Origin: Oceanisphaera litoralis
GTDB taxonomy: Bacteria; Pseudomonadota; Gammaproteobacteria; Enterobacterales; Aeromonadaceae
DNA length: 64,000 nt
Assembly (NCBI RefSeq): GCF_016907015.1
Contig: NZ_JAFBBE010000006.1
Span: forward strand, 62,001-126,000
Direction of reading: 5' to 3'
Of this stretch, positions 38,796 to 50,210 are shown one piece after another (positions within the stretch are counted from its first letter, which is position 1; the number at the start of each line of letters is the position of its first letter). Under the pieces are notes generated by a model. That model was given only the letters and a program-made list of their open reading frames with translations, did no database searches and was not told where the DNA came from. Made by a program: the position numbers and the translations under genes.

Positions 38796-40088
38796 ATGAA
38801 ACTCACCACCAAGGTCGCCCGGCTGCTGGATGCCACGCCGGGGGTACACATACACAAGGGGCGGCTGCGTATCGCCCTCAAGGTGCCGGGGCGCACCACC
38901 CCGGTGCGCAAGTCGCTGGGCCTGCCGCCCACCGAGGCCAACATTCTCTACGCCGGCAACAAACTGTCGGCCATGAAAATCGACGTGCAGACCGGCAACT
39001 TTACTGCCGACGAGGCCGCCTTCTGGCACAAGCACCTGCCCGACGACCCCAGGTACAACATCGTCAACCGCACCCTGCGCGACTACTTCAATCAGTACCG
39101 GGAGTCCAGAAAGTTCGACTTGTCCCATTCCAGTCAGAGGGGGCTCGAAACCGTGGTGGCGCTGCTGGAGTCACACCGATTGCTGGATCGCGATGTGCGC
39201 GATATCAGCCATCGGGATCTGGAGCAGGTACGCAGCCATGCGCTGACCACCCGCAAGGCAACCACGGTCCGGCTTTACTTCACCCGACTGCGGGCCGTGA
39301 TAGACGAGGCCATCAGAGACGGTCACCTGGAGCAGTCGCCTTTTGTCCGGCTGCGCAAACTGCGTCAGTCCAGCGCCGAAAGCGATCCCGTCGCGGTCGA
39401 GCCATTCACCCAGGACGAGCTGACCCGACTGCAAGACAGCTGCAAGACCGAGCCCGCCCGGCAGATGGTGGGCCTGTTATTCTGGACGGGCATCAGGCCG
39501 GGGGAGTTAAAGGCGCTGGCCTGGGAAGATGTGGATCTGGAGGCGGGCACAATGCGGATCCGCTACAGCCTGAGCCGGGGCGGACATATCAAGCCACCCA
39601 AGACGGCGGCCGGCGTCCGCACCGTGGATCTGTTACCACCGGCGGTGGCGATACTGAAACGGCAGCGGGAGCTGACCTTCATGTTGCCGGCACGGAAAGA
39701 CGAGATCAGACTGCTGCACAACAAGACCCGCACCGAACCGCGGCGCCGGGTGTTTCTCAGTTCGAACAATAAACCGTACCGAGATCCCACATTGCTGACC
39801 ACCCACCAGGCGTGGGCGGATTTACTGCGCCGGGCCGGACTGACCTACCGGGAGGCATACCAACTTCGGCACAGTTACGCTTCCATGATGCTGATGGTCG
39901 GCGCGCACCCCGCTTATCTGGCCAGACAAATGGGCCATGCAGACTGGGGGATGATCAGGAAGGTGTACGCCAAATGGGTAGCCGACGAGAACCCGGGATA
40001 CCGTGACGAGCTGGCCAGAAAACTGGGGATTCTTGACCCCCATATGACCCCCGGTGAAACAACCAAAAGCCAAGGTGTTGATAAATAA
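38796..40088 (+). CDS. Tyrosine-type phage integrase
   Basis: The 430-residue protein is chosen from the ATG at 38796; earlier ATGs lie inside the preceding gene. An N-terminal arm-binding part (1-60) is followed by the SAM-like core-binding domain (about 85-190) and the catalytic domain. Catalytic residues seen are Arg234 (WTGIRPGE), Arg358 in YQLRHSYA, His381 in MGHADWG and Tyr391 in VYAKW. The first position of the HxxR motif is Tyr355 rather than His. It integrates and excises the prophage. It is the last prophage gene, so the right attachment site should lie just beyond it. Confidence 0.92.
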   Translation: MKLTTKVARLLDATPGVHIHKGRLRIALKVPGRTTPVRKSLGLPPTEANILYAGNKLSAMKIDVQTGNFTADEAAFWHKHLPDDPRYNIVNRTLRDYFNQYRESRKFDLSHSSQRGLETVVALLESHRLLDRDVRDISHRDLEQVRSHALTTRKATTVRLYFTRLRAVIDEAIRDGHLEQSPFVRLRKLRQSSAESDPVAVEPFTQDELTRLQDSCKTEPARQMVGLLFWTGIRPGELKALAWEDVDLEAGTMRIRYSLSRGGHIKPPKTAAGVRTVDLLPPAVAILKRQRELTFMLPARKDEIRLLHNKTRTEPRRRVFLSSNNKPYRDPTLLTTHQAWADLLRRAGLTYREAYQLRHSYASMMLMVGAHPAYLARQMGHADWGMIRKVYAKWVADENPGYRDELARKLGILDPHMTPGETTKSQGVDK

Positions 40089-40104
40089 AGCAGAAAGCGT
40101 TAAA

Positions 40105-40131
40105 CCCGGCATTATACACGACAATGCCGGG
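40105..40131 (+). terminator. Hairpin after integrase, near the prophage end
   Basis: CCCGGCATT and AATGCCGGG form a perfect 9-bp stem with a 9-base loop just after the integrase stop. The T-run is weak (CCTTTGC). The prophage/chromosome junction must lie near here, between 40089 and 40178, but without the other end it cannot be placed exactly. Confidence 0.55.
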
Positions 40132-40178
40132 CCTTTGCTCAAATAATAACAGCTGCCTCACGCCTTCCCCTGCCTATT

Positions 40179-41072
40179 TTACTGCGGCGAGAACAACTCC
40201 AGCGGCGCGGTAAATTTGGGCTTTCCCTGAGAAATGGTAATCTCCACCCGCCGGTTGCGACGCCGGTTTTCGGAGGTATCGTTAGGCTCCAGCGGCCGAG
40301 TTCCGGCCATCCCCAGCACCACCATACGCTCGTCCTCAAAGCCCTCCACCCGTAGCAGTTGCTCAGCCACCGCCAACGCCCGCTGGGACGACAGTTCCCA
40401 ATTGGAGCGAAACAGCTCGTTACGGGTCTGAAGATCATCCGTATGGCCGGACACCAGGATCTCGCCGGGAATATCCTTGAGCAGTTTGCCAATCTGGCGC
40501 ACCACCGGCCAGAACTGGGGTTGCAAGAAGGCAGAACCTGCCGAAAAGGAGGCGTTCTCCTTGATGCGGATACTCACCTGCTGCCCCAGCGCCTCTATCT
40601 CGAGCGCATCCTGCTCGATTGATTCATTCAGCGCCTCGGCCAGCGCCTCGGCCAGTACCATGATTTGCGGCTCGGTCTGGGACATCTCGTACTGCTCTGC
40701 ACCACTCAAGTTGCCGTTTTCGCGGCTTTGTCCGGCCGATCTGTCTTCTTCACCGGGCTCAAAATCCAGCTCTGCCTGGGTCGAGTCGGTGGTGTGCTGC
40801 ATGATGACGTCGATGGGCGTGGGCTGAGGCTGGCCGGGGCGAAACTCCAGTGCAATGACCGAGGTACCCTTGGGAATTTCGGTCACTTCCAGCTGGCTCT
40901 GTACCCCGAAGGCGTATTTCATGCTGCCGGCCACCTGCTTGAACTTGAGTACGTCCATTTCGGCAAAGGCCAGCAGCAAGACGAAAAAACTCATCAGTAC
41001 GGTGGCCAGATCGGCAAAGGTTACCATCCAGGCCGGGGCTCCCGCCGCCGCGGACTTGCGCTTCCTGGCCAC
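40179..41072 (-). CDS. pomB: Flagellar motor stator protein PomB/MotB
   Basis: The 297-residue protein has a single transmembrane helix at about 17-38 with the ion-binding Asp21 in MVTFADLATVLMSFF, a linker with plug, and a C-terminal OmpA/MotB peptidoglycan-binding domain (about 165-285; VSGHTDD, SSQRALAVAEQLLR, NRRRNRRVEI). It forms the stator with PomA. The VTFADLATVLMSFFVLLLAFAEMD stretch fits the Na+-driven PomB type. The start is a GTG overlapping the pomA stop by one base. The convergent integrase gene ends 90 bases from its stop. Confidence 0.93.
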   Translation of the reverse strand: MARKRKSAAAGAPAWMVTFADLATVLMSFFVLLLAFAEMDVLKFKQVAGSMKYAFGVQSQLEVTEIPKGTSVIALEFRPGQPQPTPIDVIMQHTTDSTQAELDFEPGEEDRSAGQSRENGNLSGAEQYEMSQTEPQIMVLAEALAEALNESIEQDALEIEALGQQVSIRIKENASFSAGSAFLQPQFWPVVRQIGKLLKDIPGEILVSGHTDDLQTRNELFRSNWELSSQRALAVAEQLLRVEGFEDERMVVLGMAGTRPLEPNDTSENRRRNRRVEITISQGKPKFTAPLELFSPQ

Positions 41073-41827
41073 TACTCCTCCTGCGGCCGCTTGGTCTCGG
41101 CCAGATAGTTTTCCAGCAACCCCTGCAGCACCCGCGGATTCTGTCCGTCCTGAATCCCCAGCACCGCATCCAGGATCAGGGTGCGGTTGAGCCGCTCCTC
41201 CCCGGAGCGCAGTTCAAGCTTGTCGGCAATGGGCAGGGCGACCATGTTGGCCAGCATGGCACCGTAGAGGGTGGTCAGCAGCGCTATCGCCATGGCCGGG
41301 CCTATCGCCTTGGGGTCATCCATGTTCGCCAGCATGGCCACCAGACCGATAAGGGTACCAATCATGCCCATGGCCGGCGCCACATCCCCCAGCGCCCGAA
41401 AGATTTTTGCCCCCTGCTCCTGGCGCTCGGCGGTAAGGTCTATGTCTTTTTCCAGGGCCGCCTTCACCACATCCTGCTCGTGGCCATCTACCAGCATATC
41501 CACCGCCTTTTGCAGGAAAGGGTTGGTGATTTGCGCCTCTTCCAGCGCCAGAAAACCGCCCTTGCGGGCCGAGTCGGCCAGCACCACGACCCGTTCGATC
41601 AAGTCTTCGGGTTTTTCCAGCTTGAACATGAAGGCCTTGGCCGCCACCTTGGCAGCCCCAAAAAACTGGCCCAGGTTGAATTTCATCATCACCACGAAAA
41701 GGGAGCCGATCAGCACAATAAAAATCGATGGCACATCCACATAGACGCTGAAGTCGCCCCCCAGCACCATGGCCATGCCGACAAAGGCCATTCCACCGAT
41801 CAATCCGATAATGGTTGCCAGATCCAA
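41072..41827 (-). CDS. pomA: Flagellar motor stator protein PomA/MotA
   Basis: The 251-residue protein has four transmembrane helices (about 4-24, 30-50, 148-168 and 183-203). A large cytoplasmic loop (about 65-145) carries the charged rotor-contact region (LIERVVVLADSARKGGFLALEE). It forms the proton or sodium channel with PomB; the pair's closest look is Vibrio PomAB. The gene runs divergently from xseB with 227 bases between them, which should hold both promoters. Confidence 0.93.
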   Translation of the reverse strand: MDLATIIGLIGGMAFVGMAMVLGGDFSVYVDVPSIFIVLIGSLFVVMMKFNLGQFFGAAKVAAKAFMFKLEKPEDLIERVVVLADSARKGGFLALEEAQITNPFLQKAVDMLVDGHEQDVVKAALEKDIDLTAERQEQGAKIFRALGDVAPAMGMIGTLIGLVAMLANMDDPKAIGPAMAIALLTTLYGAMLANMVALPIADKLELRSGEERLNRTLILDAVLGIQDGQNPRVLQGLLENYLAETKRPQEE

Positions 41828-42054
41828 AGCGAGATCCTCATTGGTTATTTATTTCATGTAATTGCGGACATAAACGACGCCAATATTACCTTGTTACACC
41901 TTGGCTTGTCGCTGTTGGCGTCGGTGTTATCGGCCGTCTCCCTATTTTCTGAACCCCTGGCAGTCAATCGGCCACCGAACGATTCTATAAGTTTCGCCAA
42001 ACGCGGGACGAGAATGGTACTATTGCCCCCCATTTTGCCGCCTAATGACAGAGG

Positions 42055-42306
42055 ATGCCCGTGGCTACCAAAAAACCGGAAAATATGGATTTTGAAAGTG
42101 CCCTCGCTGAACTTGAAAATCTGGTCAACCAGCTGGAAGAGGGTGATCTGAGTCTGGAGCAGTCGCTCAAGTCATTCGAACGGGGCATTCAACTGGTGCG
42201 CGCCGGTCAGCTGCGGCTGACTCAGGCCGAGCAACAGGTACAGATACTGCTACAGCAGGATGAAGAACAACTGGTGGCCTTTACGCCGGGTCGGGAGGAA
42301 CGCTGA
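42055..42306 (+). CDS. xseB: Exodeoxyribonuclease VII small subunit
   Basis: The 83-residue protein has the XseB pattern FESALAELENLVNQLEEGDLSLEQSLKSFERGIQLVR (about 13-49) followed by a helical end. It binds and regulates XseA in the nuclease that degrades single-stranded DNA. It lies one base before the ispA start and is clearly co-transcribed with ispA and dxs, the common gammaproteobacterial order. Confidence 0.95.
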   Translation: MPVATKKPENMDFESALAELENLVNQLEEGDLSLEQSLKSFERGIQLVRAGQLRLTQAEQQVQILLQQDEEQLVAFTPGREER

Positions 42307-42307
42307 G

Positions 42308-43198
42308 ATGGAGTTCCTTCAATTGCAGCAGCACTACCACGAGCGCATAACGCGGGTGCTCGTCACGGCCGTCTCAAACCTCGACAACCGGGCCCCCGAG
42401 CTGAAGGCCGCCATGGAATACGGCCTGTTGCAGGGCGGTAAAAGAGTGCGTCCCATGCTGGTGTATGCCAGTGGCGAACTGCTGGGGCAAACCAATGCCC
42501 CGGCGCTGGACGCCGCCGCCGCCGCGGTAGAGTGCATTCACGCCTATTCGCTGATCCACGACGATCTGCCGGCGATGGACGACGACGACCTGCGCCGGGG
42601 CAAGCCGACCGTCCACAAGGCCTTCGACGAGGCCACCGCCATCCTGGCCGGAGACGCCCTGCAGGCGCTGGCCTTCGAACTGCTCAGCCGGCAGCAGAAC
42701 GGCCTGAGTGCCGAGCGCCAGTTGCGCATGGTGCAGGAGCTGGCCCGGGCCAGCGGCTATGGCGGCATGTGCGGTGGCCAGGTGATGGATATTCAGTGCG
42801 AAGGCAAGGTCATCGACCTCGGTACGCTGGAAAGCCTGCACCGCCACAAGACAGGGGCACTTATCCGTGCCGCCATCCGCCTGGGCGCGCTCTGTGCCGA
42901 GAACATGGAAGAAGCCCACCTGACGGCGCTCAGCCGTTATGCCGACGCCATCGGCCTGGCGTTTCAGGTGCAGGACGATATTCTGGATATCACCGCCGAC
43001 ACCCAGACCCTGGGCAAGACCCAGGGCAAGGATCTGGTGCAGCAGAAAAGTACCTATCCGGCCCTGCTCGGCCTCGACGGCGCCCGCGGGCTGGCGGACG
43101 ACTTGCACCGGCAGGCACTGTCGGCGCTGTCCGATATCCCCTATCCTACTCAAACACTGGAAGCATTCGCCCACTACATCGTTAAACGCGATTTTTAG
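42308..43198 (+). CDS. ispA: Farnesyl diphosphate synthase (geranyltranstransferase)
   Basis: The ATG at 42308 with GGGAGG upstream gives 296 residues. Both Asp-rich motifs are present: DDLPAMDDDDLRRGKPT (about 84-100) and the second, DDILD (about 223-227). GGKRVRP binds isopentenyl diphosphate. It makes C15 prenyl diphosphate for quinones, undecaprenol and other isoprenoids. A longer frame from 42260 starts inside xseB and is not used. Confidence 0.95.
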   Translation: MEFLQLQQHYHERITRVLVTAVSNLDNRAPELKAAMEYGLLQGGKRVRPMLVYASGELLGQTNAPALDAAAAAVECIHAYSLIHDDLPAMDDDDLRRGKPTVHKAFDEATAILAGDALQALAFELLSRQQNGLSAERQLRMVQELARASGYGGMCGGQVMDIQCEGKVIDLGTLESLHRHKTGALIRAAIRLGALCAENMEEAHLTALSRYADAIGLAFQVQDDILDITADTQTLGKTQGKDLVQQKSTYPALLGLDGARGLADDLHRQALSALSDIPYPTQTLEAFAHYIVKRDF

Positions 43199-43219
43199 GG
43201 CGAGGACAATAATAAGCTT

Positions 43220-45085
43220 ATGAGTCTGAATATTGCCGATTACCCGACCCTGGCGCTGGCCAACCTGCCCGACGAGCTACGCAGCCTGCCCCAGGATCGA
43301 CTGCCCACCCTGTGCGACGAGCTGAGATCCTACCTGCTGCATTCGGTCAGCCGCAGCAGCGGCCACCTGGCCTCCGGCCTCGGCGTGGTAGAACTGACCG
43401 TGGCCCTGCACTACGTCTACAACACCCCCTTCGACCGTCTGATATGGGACGTCGGCCACCAGGCCTATCCGCACAAAATCCTCACCGGCCGGCGCGAACG
43501 CATGGCCAGCATCCGTCAGTATCAGGGGCTGCACCCCTTTCCCTGGCGGGGCGAGAGCGAATACGACACCCTGAGTGTCGGTCATTCCAGCACCAGCATA
43601 GGGGCCGCACTCGGCATGGCCATTGCCGCCAGTCGGGAACAACAGGGCCGCAAGGTGGCCGCCGTTATCGGTGACGGCGCCATTACCGCCGGCATGGCGT
43701 TCGAGGCCCTGAACCACGCCGGCGACATTCGCAAAGACATGCTGGTGATCCTCAACGACAACGAGATGTCGATTTCGGAAAATGTGGGTGCGCTCAACAA
43801 TCACCTGGCGCGGATCATGTCCGGCTCCCTGTACAGCAGCCTGCGCGAAGGCGGCAAGAAGGCACTGGAGATACTGCCACCGCTGAAAGAGCTGGCCAAG
43901 CGCACCGAAGAACACCTCAAGGGCATGGTCATTCCCGGCACCTTGTTCGAAGAGTTCGGCTTCAATTATGTCGGCCCCATCGACGGCCACGACATCAATA
44001 CCCTGGTCGAGACGCTGCGCAACATGCGCAAGCTCAAGGGACCACAGTTTCTGCACATCATGACCCGCAAGGGCAAGGGCTATCTGCCGGCCGAGCAGGA
44101 TCCCATCGGCTATCACGGCGTGCCAAAATTCGATCCGGCCGAGAGCTCCCTGCCCAAGAGCCCTGCTTCCGGCCCCAGCTATTCCGCAATTTTCGGCAAC
44201 TGGCTGTGCGACATGGCCAGGGCCGATGACAAGCTGATGGCCATCACGCCGGCCATGCGCGAAGGCTCCGGCCTGGTACGGTTTTCGCGGGAATTTCCCA
44301 CGCGCTACTTCGATGTCGCCATCGCCGAACAACATGCGGTCACCCTGGCCGCGGGCATGGCCATCGAGGGCAGAAAGCCGGTGGTGGCCATTTACTCCAC
44401 CTTTCTGCAGCGGGCCTACGATCAGCTGATCCACGATGTGGCGTTGCAAAACCTGGATGTGCTGTTCGCCATCGACCGGGCCGGCATCGTCGGCGCCGAC
44501 GGTCCCACTCATCAAGGCGCCTTTGATCTGAGCTTTATGCGTACCGTGCCCAACATGGTGATCATGACGCCGGCGGACGAAAACGAATGCCGGCAGATGC
44601 TCTACACCGGTTATCGACATCCGGGGCCGGCGGCGGTGCGTTACCCGCGTGGCAACGGCAGCGGCGCCGAGATAGCCGAGCAGATGACGGCACTGGAACT
44701 GGGCAAGGGCCGGACGATCCGTCAGGGCAGCAAGGTGGCCATACTGAACTTCGGCACCCTGCTGGCGGAAGCCGAAGCCGCCGCCGCAGCACTTGATGCC
44801 ACCCTGGTGGACATGCGCTTCGTGAAGCCGCTGGACCAAGGCCTGCTGCTGTCGCTGCTGGCCAATCACGATCTGCTGGTAACGGTGGAAGAAAACGCCA
44901 TCATGGGCGGCGCCGGCTCGGCAGTGGTTGAATGCCTGATGCGTAACAAAAAGCCGGTACCGGTGCTGAACCTGGGTCTGCCCGACCACTTCGTGGAACA
45001 GGGAAGCCAGCAGCAGATACAGGCCAAACTGGGCCTGAATGCCGAGGGCATGGTGCAATCCATCCGGGAATATCAGCAGCGCTGA
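43220..45085 (+). CDS. dxs: 1-deoxy-D-xylulose-5-phosphate synthase
   Basis: The 621-residue protein is full length. The thiamine diphosphate site is [15 protein letters not shown]...[12 protein letters not shown] (about 151-195). The substrate histidines are in VGHQAYPHK (about 79) and SVGHSSTS. The transketolase pyrimidine domain has [15 protein letters not shown] (about 370) and the C-terminal domain [10 protein letters not shown]. It makes DXP from pyruvate and glyceraldehyde 3-phosphate, the entry point of the MEP pathway and a precursor of thiamine and pyridoxal. It is third in the xseB-ispA-dxs operon. Confidence 0.97.
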   Translation: MSLNIADYPTLALANLPDELRSLPQDRLPTLCDELRSYLLHSVSRSSGHLASGLGVVELTVALHYVYNTPFDRLIWDVGHQAYPHKILTGRRERMASIRQYQGLHPFPWRGESEYDTLSVGHSSTSIGAALGMAIAASREQQGRKVAAVIGDGAITAGMAFEALNHAGDIRKDMLVILNDNEMSISENVGALNNHLARIMSGSLYSSLREGGKKALEILPPLKELAKRTEEHLKGMVIPGTLFEEFGFNYVGPIDGHDINTLVETLRNMRKLKGPQFLHIMTRKGKGYLPAEQDPIGYHGVPKFDPAESSLPKSPASGPSYSAIFGNWLCDMARADDKLMAITPAMREGSGLVRFSREFPTRYFDVAIAEQHAVTLAAGMAIEGRKPVVAIYSTFLQRAYDQLIHDVALQNLDVLFAIDRAGIVGADGPTHQGAFDLSFMRTVPNMVIMTPADENECRQMLYTGYRHPGPAAVRYPRGNGSGAEIAEQMTALELGKGRTIRQGSKVAILNFGTLLAEAEAAAAALDATLVDMRFVKPLDQGLLLSLLANHDLLVTVEENAIMGGAGSAVVECLMRNKKPVPVLNLGLPDHFVEQGSQQQIQAKLGLNAEGMVQSIREYQQR

Positions 45086-45094
45086 TAGCCGAAA

Positions 45095-45128
45095 GGAAAC
45101 GGCGAAACCATCGGGTTTCGCCGTTTCC
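45095..45128 (+). terminator. Strong hairpin after dxs
   Basis: A perfect 15-bp stem (GGAAACGGCGAAACC with its inverse) and a 4-base loop lie ten bases after the dxs stop. The right arm holds TTTC tracts but no long T-run. Confidence 0.75.
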
Positions 45129-45139
45129 TCCCCGACTTA

Positions 45140-45235
45140 ATCGGAGTCACTCCACTCCTCACTTCACTCCCCTCACTTATCACTTCTCACTTCTCACCCC
45201 TCACTTCTCACCCCTCACTCCTCACCCCTCACGCT
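45140..45235. repeat. Degenerate CTCAC tandem repeat
   Basis: Short units such as CACTTCTCACCCCT and CACTCCTCACCCCT follow each other about a dozen times. It is non-coding filler between dxs and the EF-G2 gene, like the GGCGTGA repeat at 59829. Confidence 0.7.
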
Positions 45236-45248
45236 TTATTTCAGCCAT

Positions 45249-45280
45249 AAAAAAACCGCTGCCGGGGCAGCGGTTTTTAT
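45249..45280 (-). terminator. Bidirectional terminator after the EF-G2 gene
   Basis: The stem AAAAACCGCTGCC / GGCAGCGGTTTTT is symmetric and has T-runs on both strands. It is the likely end of the EF-G2 gene transcript and a barrier to read-through from dxs. Confidence 0.8.
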
Positions 45281-45306
45281 CAAAGGGCTAAAACGTTAAA
45301 CCAGAA

Positions 45307-47400
<2,094 letters not shown>

Positions 47401-47483
47401 GATGCAACTTTTATGGTTGATTAAAGAAGTAGACGGAGCATGTGAAGAGTACCGACACACCGCACATCAGTTTTTAGGCGCGT

Positions 47484-47512
47484 ATTATGCAGTAGAACCT
47501 TGTCCGGCGCAA
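47484..47512 (-). promoter_or_regulatory. Promoter of the EF-G2 gene
   Basis: On the minus strand TTGCGC (47512-47507), a 17-base spacer and CATAAT (47489-47484) lie about 85 bases upstream of the start. A CG-rich discriminator follows the -10. Confidence 0.55.
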
Positions 47513-47608
47513 ATGGCCGCAGCAATAAAAGCGCACACTTTTTGCACAAGGCGAACGCTCATCGACAACACTTATCGCCCCTCATCTGATGTTACACCAG
47601 TGTCTTGA

Positions 47609-48907
47609 TTAATCCACTCCGAGCAGGGCGGCCAATGCCCAGATGGCCAGTACCACCAGCACCGACATCAGGCCAAGATAGCTCAGGTTCCAGCGCATGA
47701 TCTGAAAGGAGTCCACCCCGTAGCGGCCCTGAAATGCCAGGTTGATGCCGGACAGAGGCCCGGTAGGCGTCCCCAGCGCCCAGGACGACAAAAACACCAG
47801 TGCCAGCAACGTATGATCAGGCTCAAGCGGTGCTAGCACCGAACCCGCCAGGGCGATACAGATGATGGGGTGAATACCGAGCAGGGACAATAACACGGTA
47901 GCCAGATAGGTCAGGCTGGCCTCGGTGGCACCAAATCCGTCAAGCGGCAGGGTGCCGCCCCAGCTCGACAGCAGGCTTTCCAGCCCGTAAGCCAGCACAC
48001 CCGCGGCAAGAAACAACGCCAGCTCGTTGCCCATCTGGGGCAAACGGCCGTTGACCAGTTGCCCCAGCCCGGCCAGCGGCGAGCGCCTTCCCGCCGTCAG
48101 TACCAGCAGGGTGAGCAGGGGCGACAGCAGGGTGATCACCGACAGGATGGACAACACTGGCCATAGCTGATGCGACAGCAGCACGGCGGCGGCCAACAAC
48201 CCCGGTAGCATCAGTCCCTCCGCCTGTAGCGGGTAACCCCGGAACTCGCTCAGTGCCGCCACCTTTTTCCCGCCCTGTTGACGGCCCTGTTGACGGCCCT
48301 GTTGACGGCTCAGCTGCCAGCAGGTCAGGCCCATGGCCATCAGCGCCAGCGGCATGCCGACCAGCCAGAGCATACTCAGGCGGGCATCGGGCGCCACGCT
48401 CAGCGCCACCGCCATGGCGGCAAAGAAGGGCGACCAGAAGGCGGCTGCGGTAAAACCGCGAATAAGCACTATGGCCTGCTCCCGGCTGACAGTGCCATTT
48501 CGTGACAGCCGGTCGCCGATGATGAACACAGACGACAGGTTAATCACGGAGCCGAACAGGTGCACCGCCCCCAGGGTAGAGGCCACCGCCCGGCGCCCAC
48601 GGGGCAAGGCGGCATCGGCCTCACCACCGGGTCGGCTCACCAGCCCGAGAAAGCTGACCGCCACCAGCATGGAGAGCAGGCCGCTGTTGCCGACCAGCAG
48701 CCGTTCAACGTCCACCTCGGTGCCCGGACCCTGGCTCAATGCCAGACAGCCGGCCCCCAGCAGCAGCAACAGCAATGCCTGAATACGGTTGCGCCGGGCC
48801 AGCCCCGACCACAGCAAAACCGCCGCACACCAGTACCCGGCCCCGGCCCAGAGACGACTGACCGGCAGCCCCAGCAAGTCTGCCGCCACCAGCGCCATGG
48901 ACGTCAT
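47609..48907 (-). CDS. Uncharacterised multi-pass permease
   Basis: The frame gives about 432 residues from the ATG at 48907; a GTG at 48937 is an alternative. About ten to twelve hydrophobic segments are seen. Two loops may be substrate-related: VHLFGSVINLSSVFIIGDRLS (about 115-135) and LGTPTGPLSGINLAFQGRYGVDSF (near the end), reminiscent of ion-transporter-superfamily membrane re-entrant loops. A three-fold RQQG repeat (48272-48310) lies in a cytoplasmic loop. The open frame continues upstream through a tandem DNA repeat that would encode LYLLYL units, which is not credible. The substrate is unknown. Confidence 0.7.
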   Translation of the reverse strand: MTSMALVAADLLGLPVSRLWAGAGYWCAAVLLWSGLARRNRIQALLLLLLGAGCLALSQGPGTEVDVERLLVGNSGLLSMLVAVSFLGLVSRPGGEADAALPRGRRAVASTLGAVHLFGSVINLSSVFIIGDRLSRNGTVSREQAIVLIRGFTAAAFWSPFFAAMAVALSVAPDARLSMLWLVGMPLALMAMGLTCWQLSRQQGRQQGRQQGGKKVAALSEFRGYPLQAEGLMLPGLLAAAVLLSHQLWPVLSILSVITLLSPLLTLLVLTAGRRSPLAGLGQLVNGRLPQMGNELALFLAAGVLAYGLESLLSSWGGTLPLDGFGATEASLTYLATVLLSLLGIHPIICIALAGSVLAPLEPDHTLLALVFLSSWALGTPTGPLSGINLAFQGRYGVDSFQIMRWNLSYLGLMSVLVVLAIWALAALLGVD

Positions 48908-48989
48908 GATCAGTATTCCCGCCAGTCGACGGCGCACAGCGAGGGGGAATAACAAATACCGGGTGGCCAGCAAGAAGGGACTCCTGAGT

Positions 48990-49112
48990 GAAAGGTATAA
49001 AAGGTATAAAAGGTATATTTGATTTGCAGAACATCCGCATTGGTTAAGTAATGTGGCGTCACACCAAAAAAGGTATAAAAGGTACAAAAGGTACAAAAGG
49101 TACAAAAGGTAC
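48990..49112. repeat. Two arrays of a 9-bp tandem repeat AAAAGGTAY
   Basis: About three units lie at 48990-49016 and five at 49067-49112 (one ...TAT and four ...TAC). They sit upstream of the permease gene. A 50-bp unrelated spacer separates the arrays. No gene is seen in 48908-49269. Confidence 0.85.
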
Positions 49113-49153
49113 ACGTCGGTTGTGATGTCACAACAAATACAGGCGTCTGCAAA

Positions 49154-49188
49154 ATGTTGGAATTCGCTTCGCTCATTCCAACCTACGG
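49154..49188. repeat. REP-like palindrome with CGCTTCGCTC loop
   Basis: ATGTTGGAAT-TCGCTTCGCTC-ATTCCAACCTACGG can fold as TTGGAAT/ATTCCAA. The same element at 59926-59960 has TTGGGAT/ATCCCAA. The stem positions changed together. Confidence 0.75.
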
Positions 49189-49228
49189 CAACGACTCAAA
49201 GGCTGGCATCACCTACAACACCAAACAA

Positions 49229-49265
<37 letters not shown>

Positions 49266-49269
49266 GTGA

Positions 49270-50208
49270 TTATCCCTTGTACAACTTGGGGTTGAACACA
49301 TCACGCAGCCAGTCGCCGAGCAAATTGATCACCAGTACCAGTATCACCAGATAGATACCGGGGAAGGCGGTGATCCACCAGGAGCCGGAAAAGATGTAAC
49401 TGAATCCCATGCTGATAAGCGACCCCAGCGAGGGTTTGTCCACCGGCATACCCAGCCCCAGGAACGACAGCGCCGCCTCGCTCATGATGGCGTTGGCCAC
49501 CTGCACAGTGGAAATCACCAGTATCGGCGACAGGCAGTTGGGCAGTATGTGGCGGAACATGATGCGCATGGACTTGAAGCCCATCACCTTGGCCGCCTCC
49601 ACGTATTCCTTCTTCTTTTCCGCCAGCACGGTGGCGCGAATGGTCCGCGCATACTGGGGCCACTCGGCCAGGCCGATGATCACCACCAGCATCAGCACCG
49701 CATATTCGGCGTAAAAGTCCGCGCCCAGGGTGGCCTGAAACACCGCCGATACGATAATGGCCACCATCATGGTCGAGAATGACAGCTGCACATCGGCAAC
49801 CCGCATCAGCAGGTTGTCGATGCGGCCACCGAAGTAACCGGCCGACAGGCCTACTACTATGCCGATCACCAACTGCAACGCCACCGCGCCCAGGCCGATA
49901 ATCAACGACACCCGGGAGCCATAGAGAATGGTGCTCAGAATATCCCGCCCCTGCACATCGGTGCCCAACACAAAGCGCTCGTCGCCCATGTCCTGCCAGC
50001 TGGGTGGCAACTCCGAGTCCAGAATGTCGATGGTGGCCAGATCATAAGGATTGTGCGGCGCGATAATCGGCGACAGCAAAGCGGCGGCCAGCAAGGTCAC
50101 AAACACCGCAAAGCTGACCATAGCCACCTTGTCGCGCCGAAAGTGGTACAGAAAATCCGACTGCCTGAACCGGGCCCAACGGCTCGGGTTAATGTCTGTC
50201 GTCATCAT
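49270..50208 (-). CDS. Peptide-type ABC transporter permease (DppC/OppC family)
   Basis: With the ATG at 50208 (GAAGGG upstream) the protein has 312 residues. There are about six transmembrane helices. A short N-terminal cytoplasmic region precedes VAMVSFAVFVTLLAAALLSPIIA, and FVLGTDVQGRDILSTILYGSRVSL is the family marker. The EAA loop, EAAKVMGFKSMRIMFRHILPN (about 205-225), contacts the ATPase. It is the second channel subunit, last in the four-gene operon ATPase-binding protein-DppB-DppC. Confidence 0.9.
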   Translation of the reverse strand: MMTTDINPSRWARFRQSDFLYHFRRDKVAMVSFAVFVTLLAAALLSPIIAPHNPYDLATIDILDSELPPSWQDMGDERFVLGTDVQGRDILSTILYGSRVSLIIGLGAVALQLVIGIVVGLSAGYFGGRIDNLLMRVADVQLSFSTMMVAIIVSAVFQATLGADFYAEYAVLMLVVIIGLAEWPQYARTIRATVLAEKKKEYVEAAKVMGFKSMRIMFRHILPNCLSPILVISTVQVANAIMSEAALSFLGLGMPVDKPSLGSLISMGFSYIFSGSWWITAFPGIYLVILVLVINLLGDWLRDVFNPKLYKG

Positions 50209-50210
50209 GC

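Noticed and set aside
1..40100. Phage tail or tail-spike genes
   Set aside because: None is recognisable in the window. They probably lie beyond the left edge.
48908..49114. N-terminal extension of the permease by LYLLYLLYL units
   Set aside because: The extension is the translation of a tandem DNA repeat and has no ribosome site.
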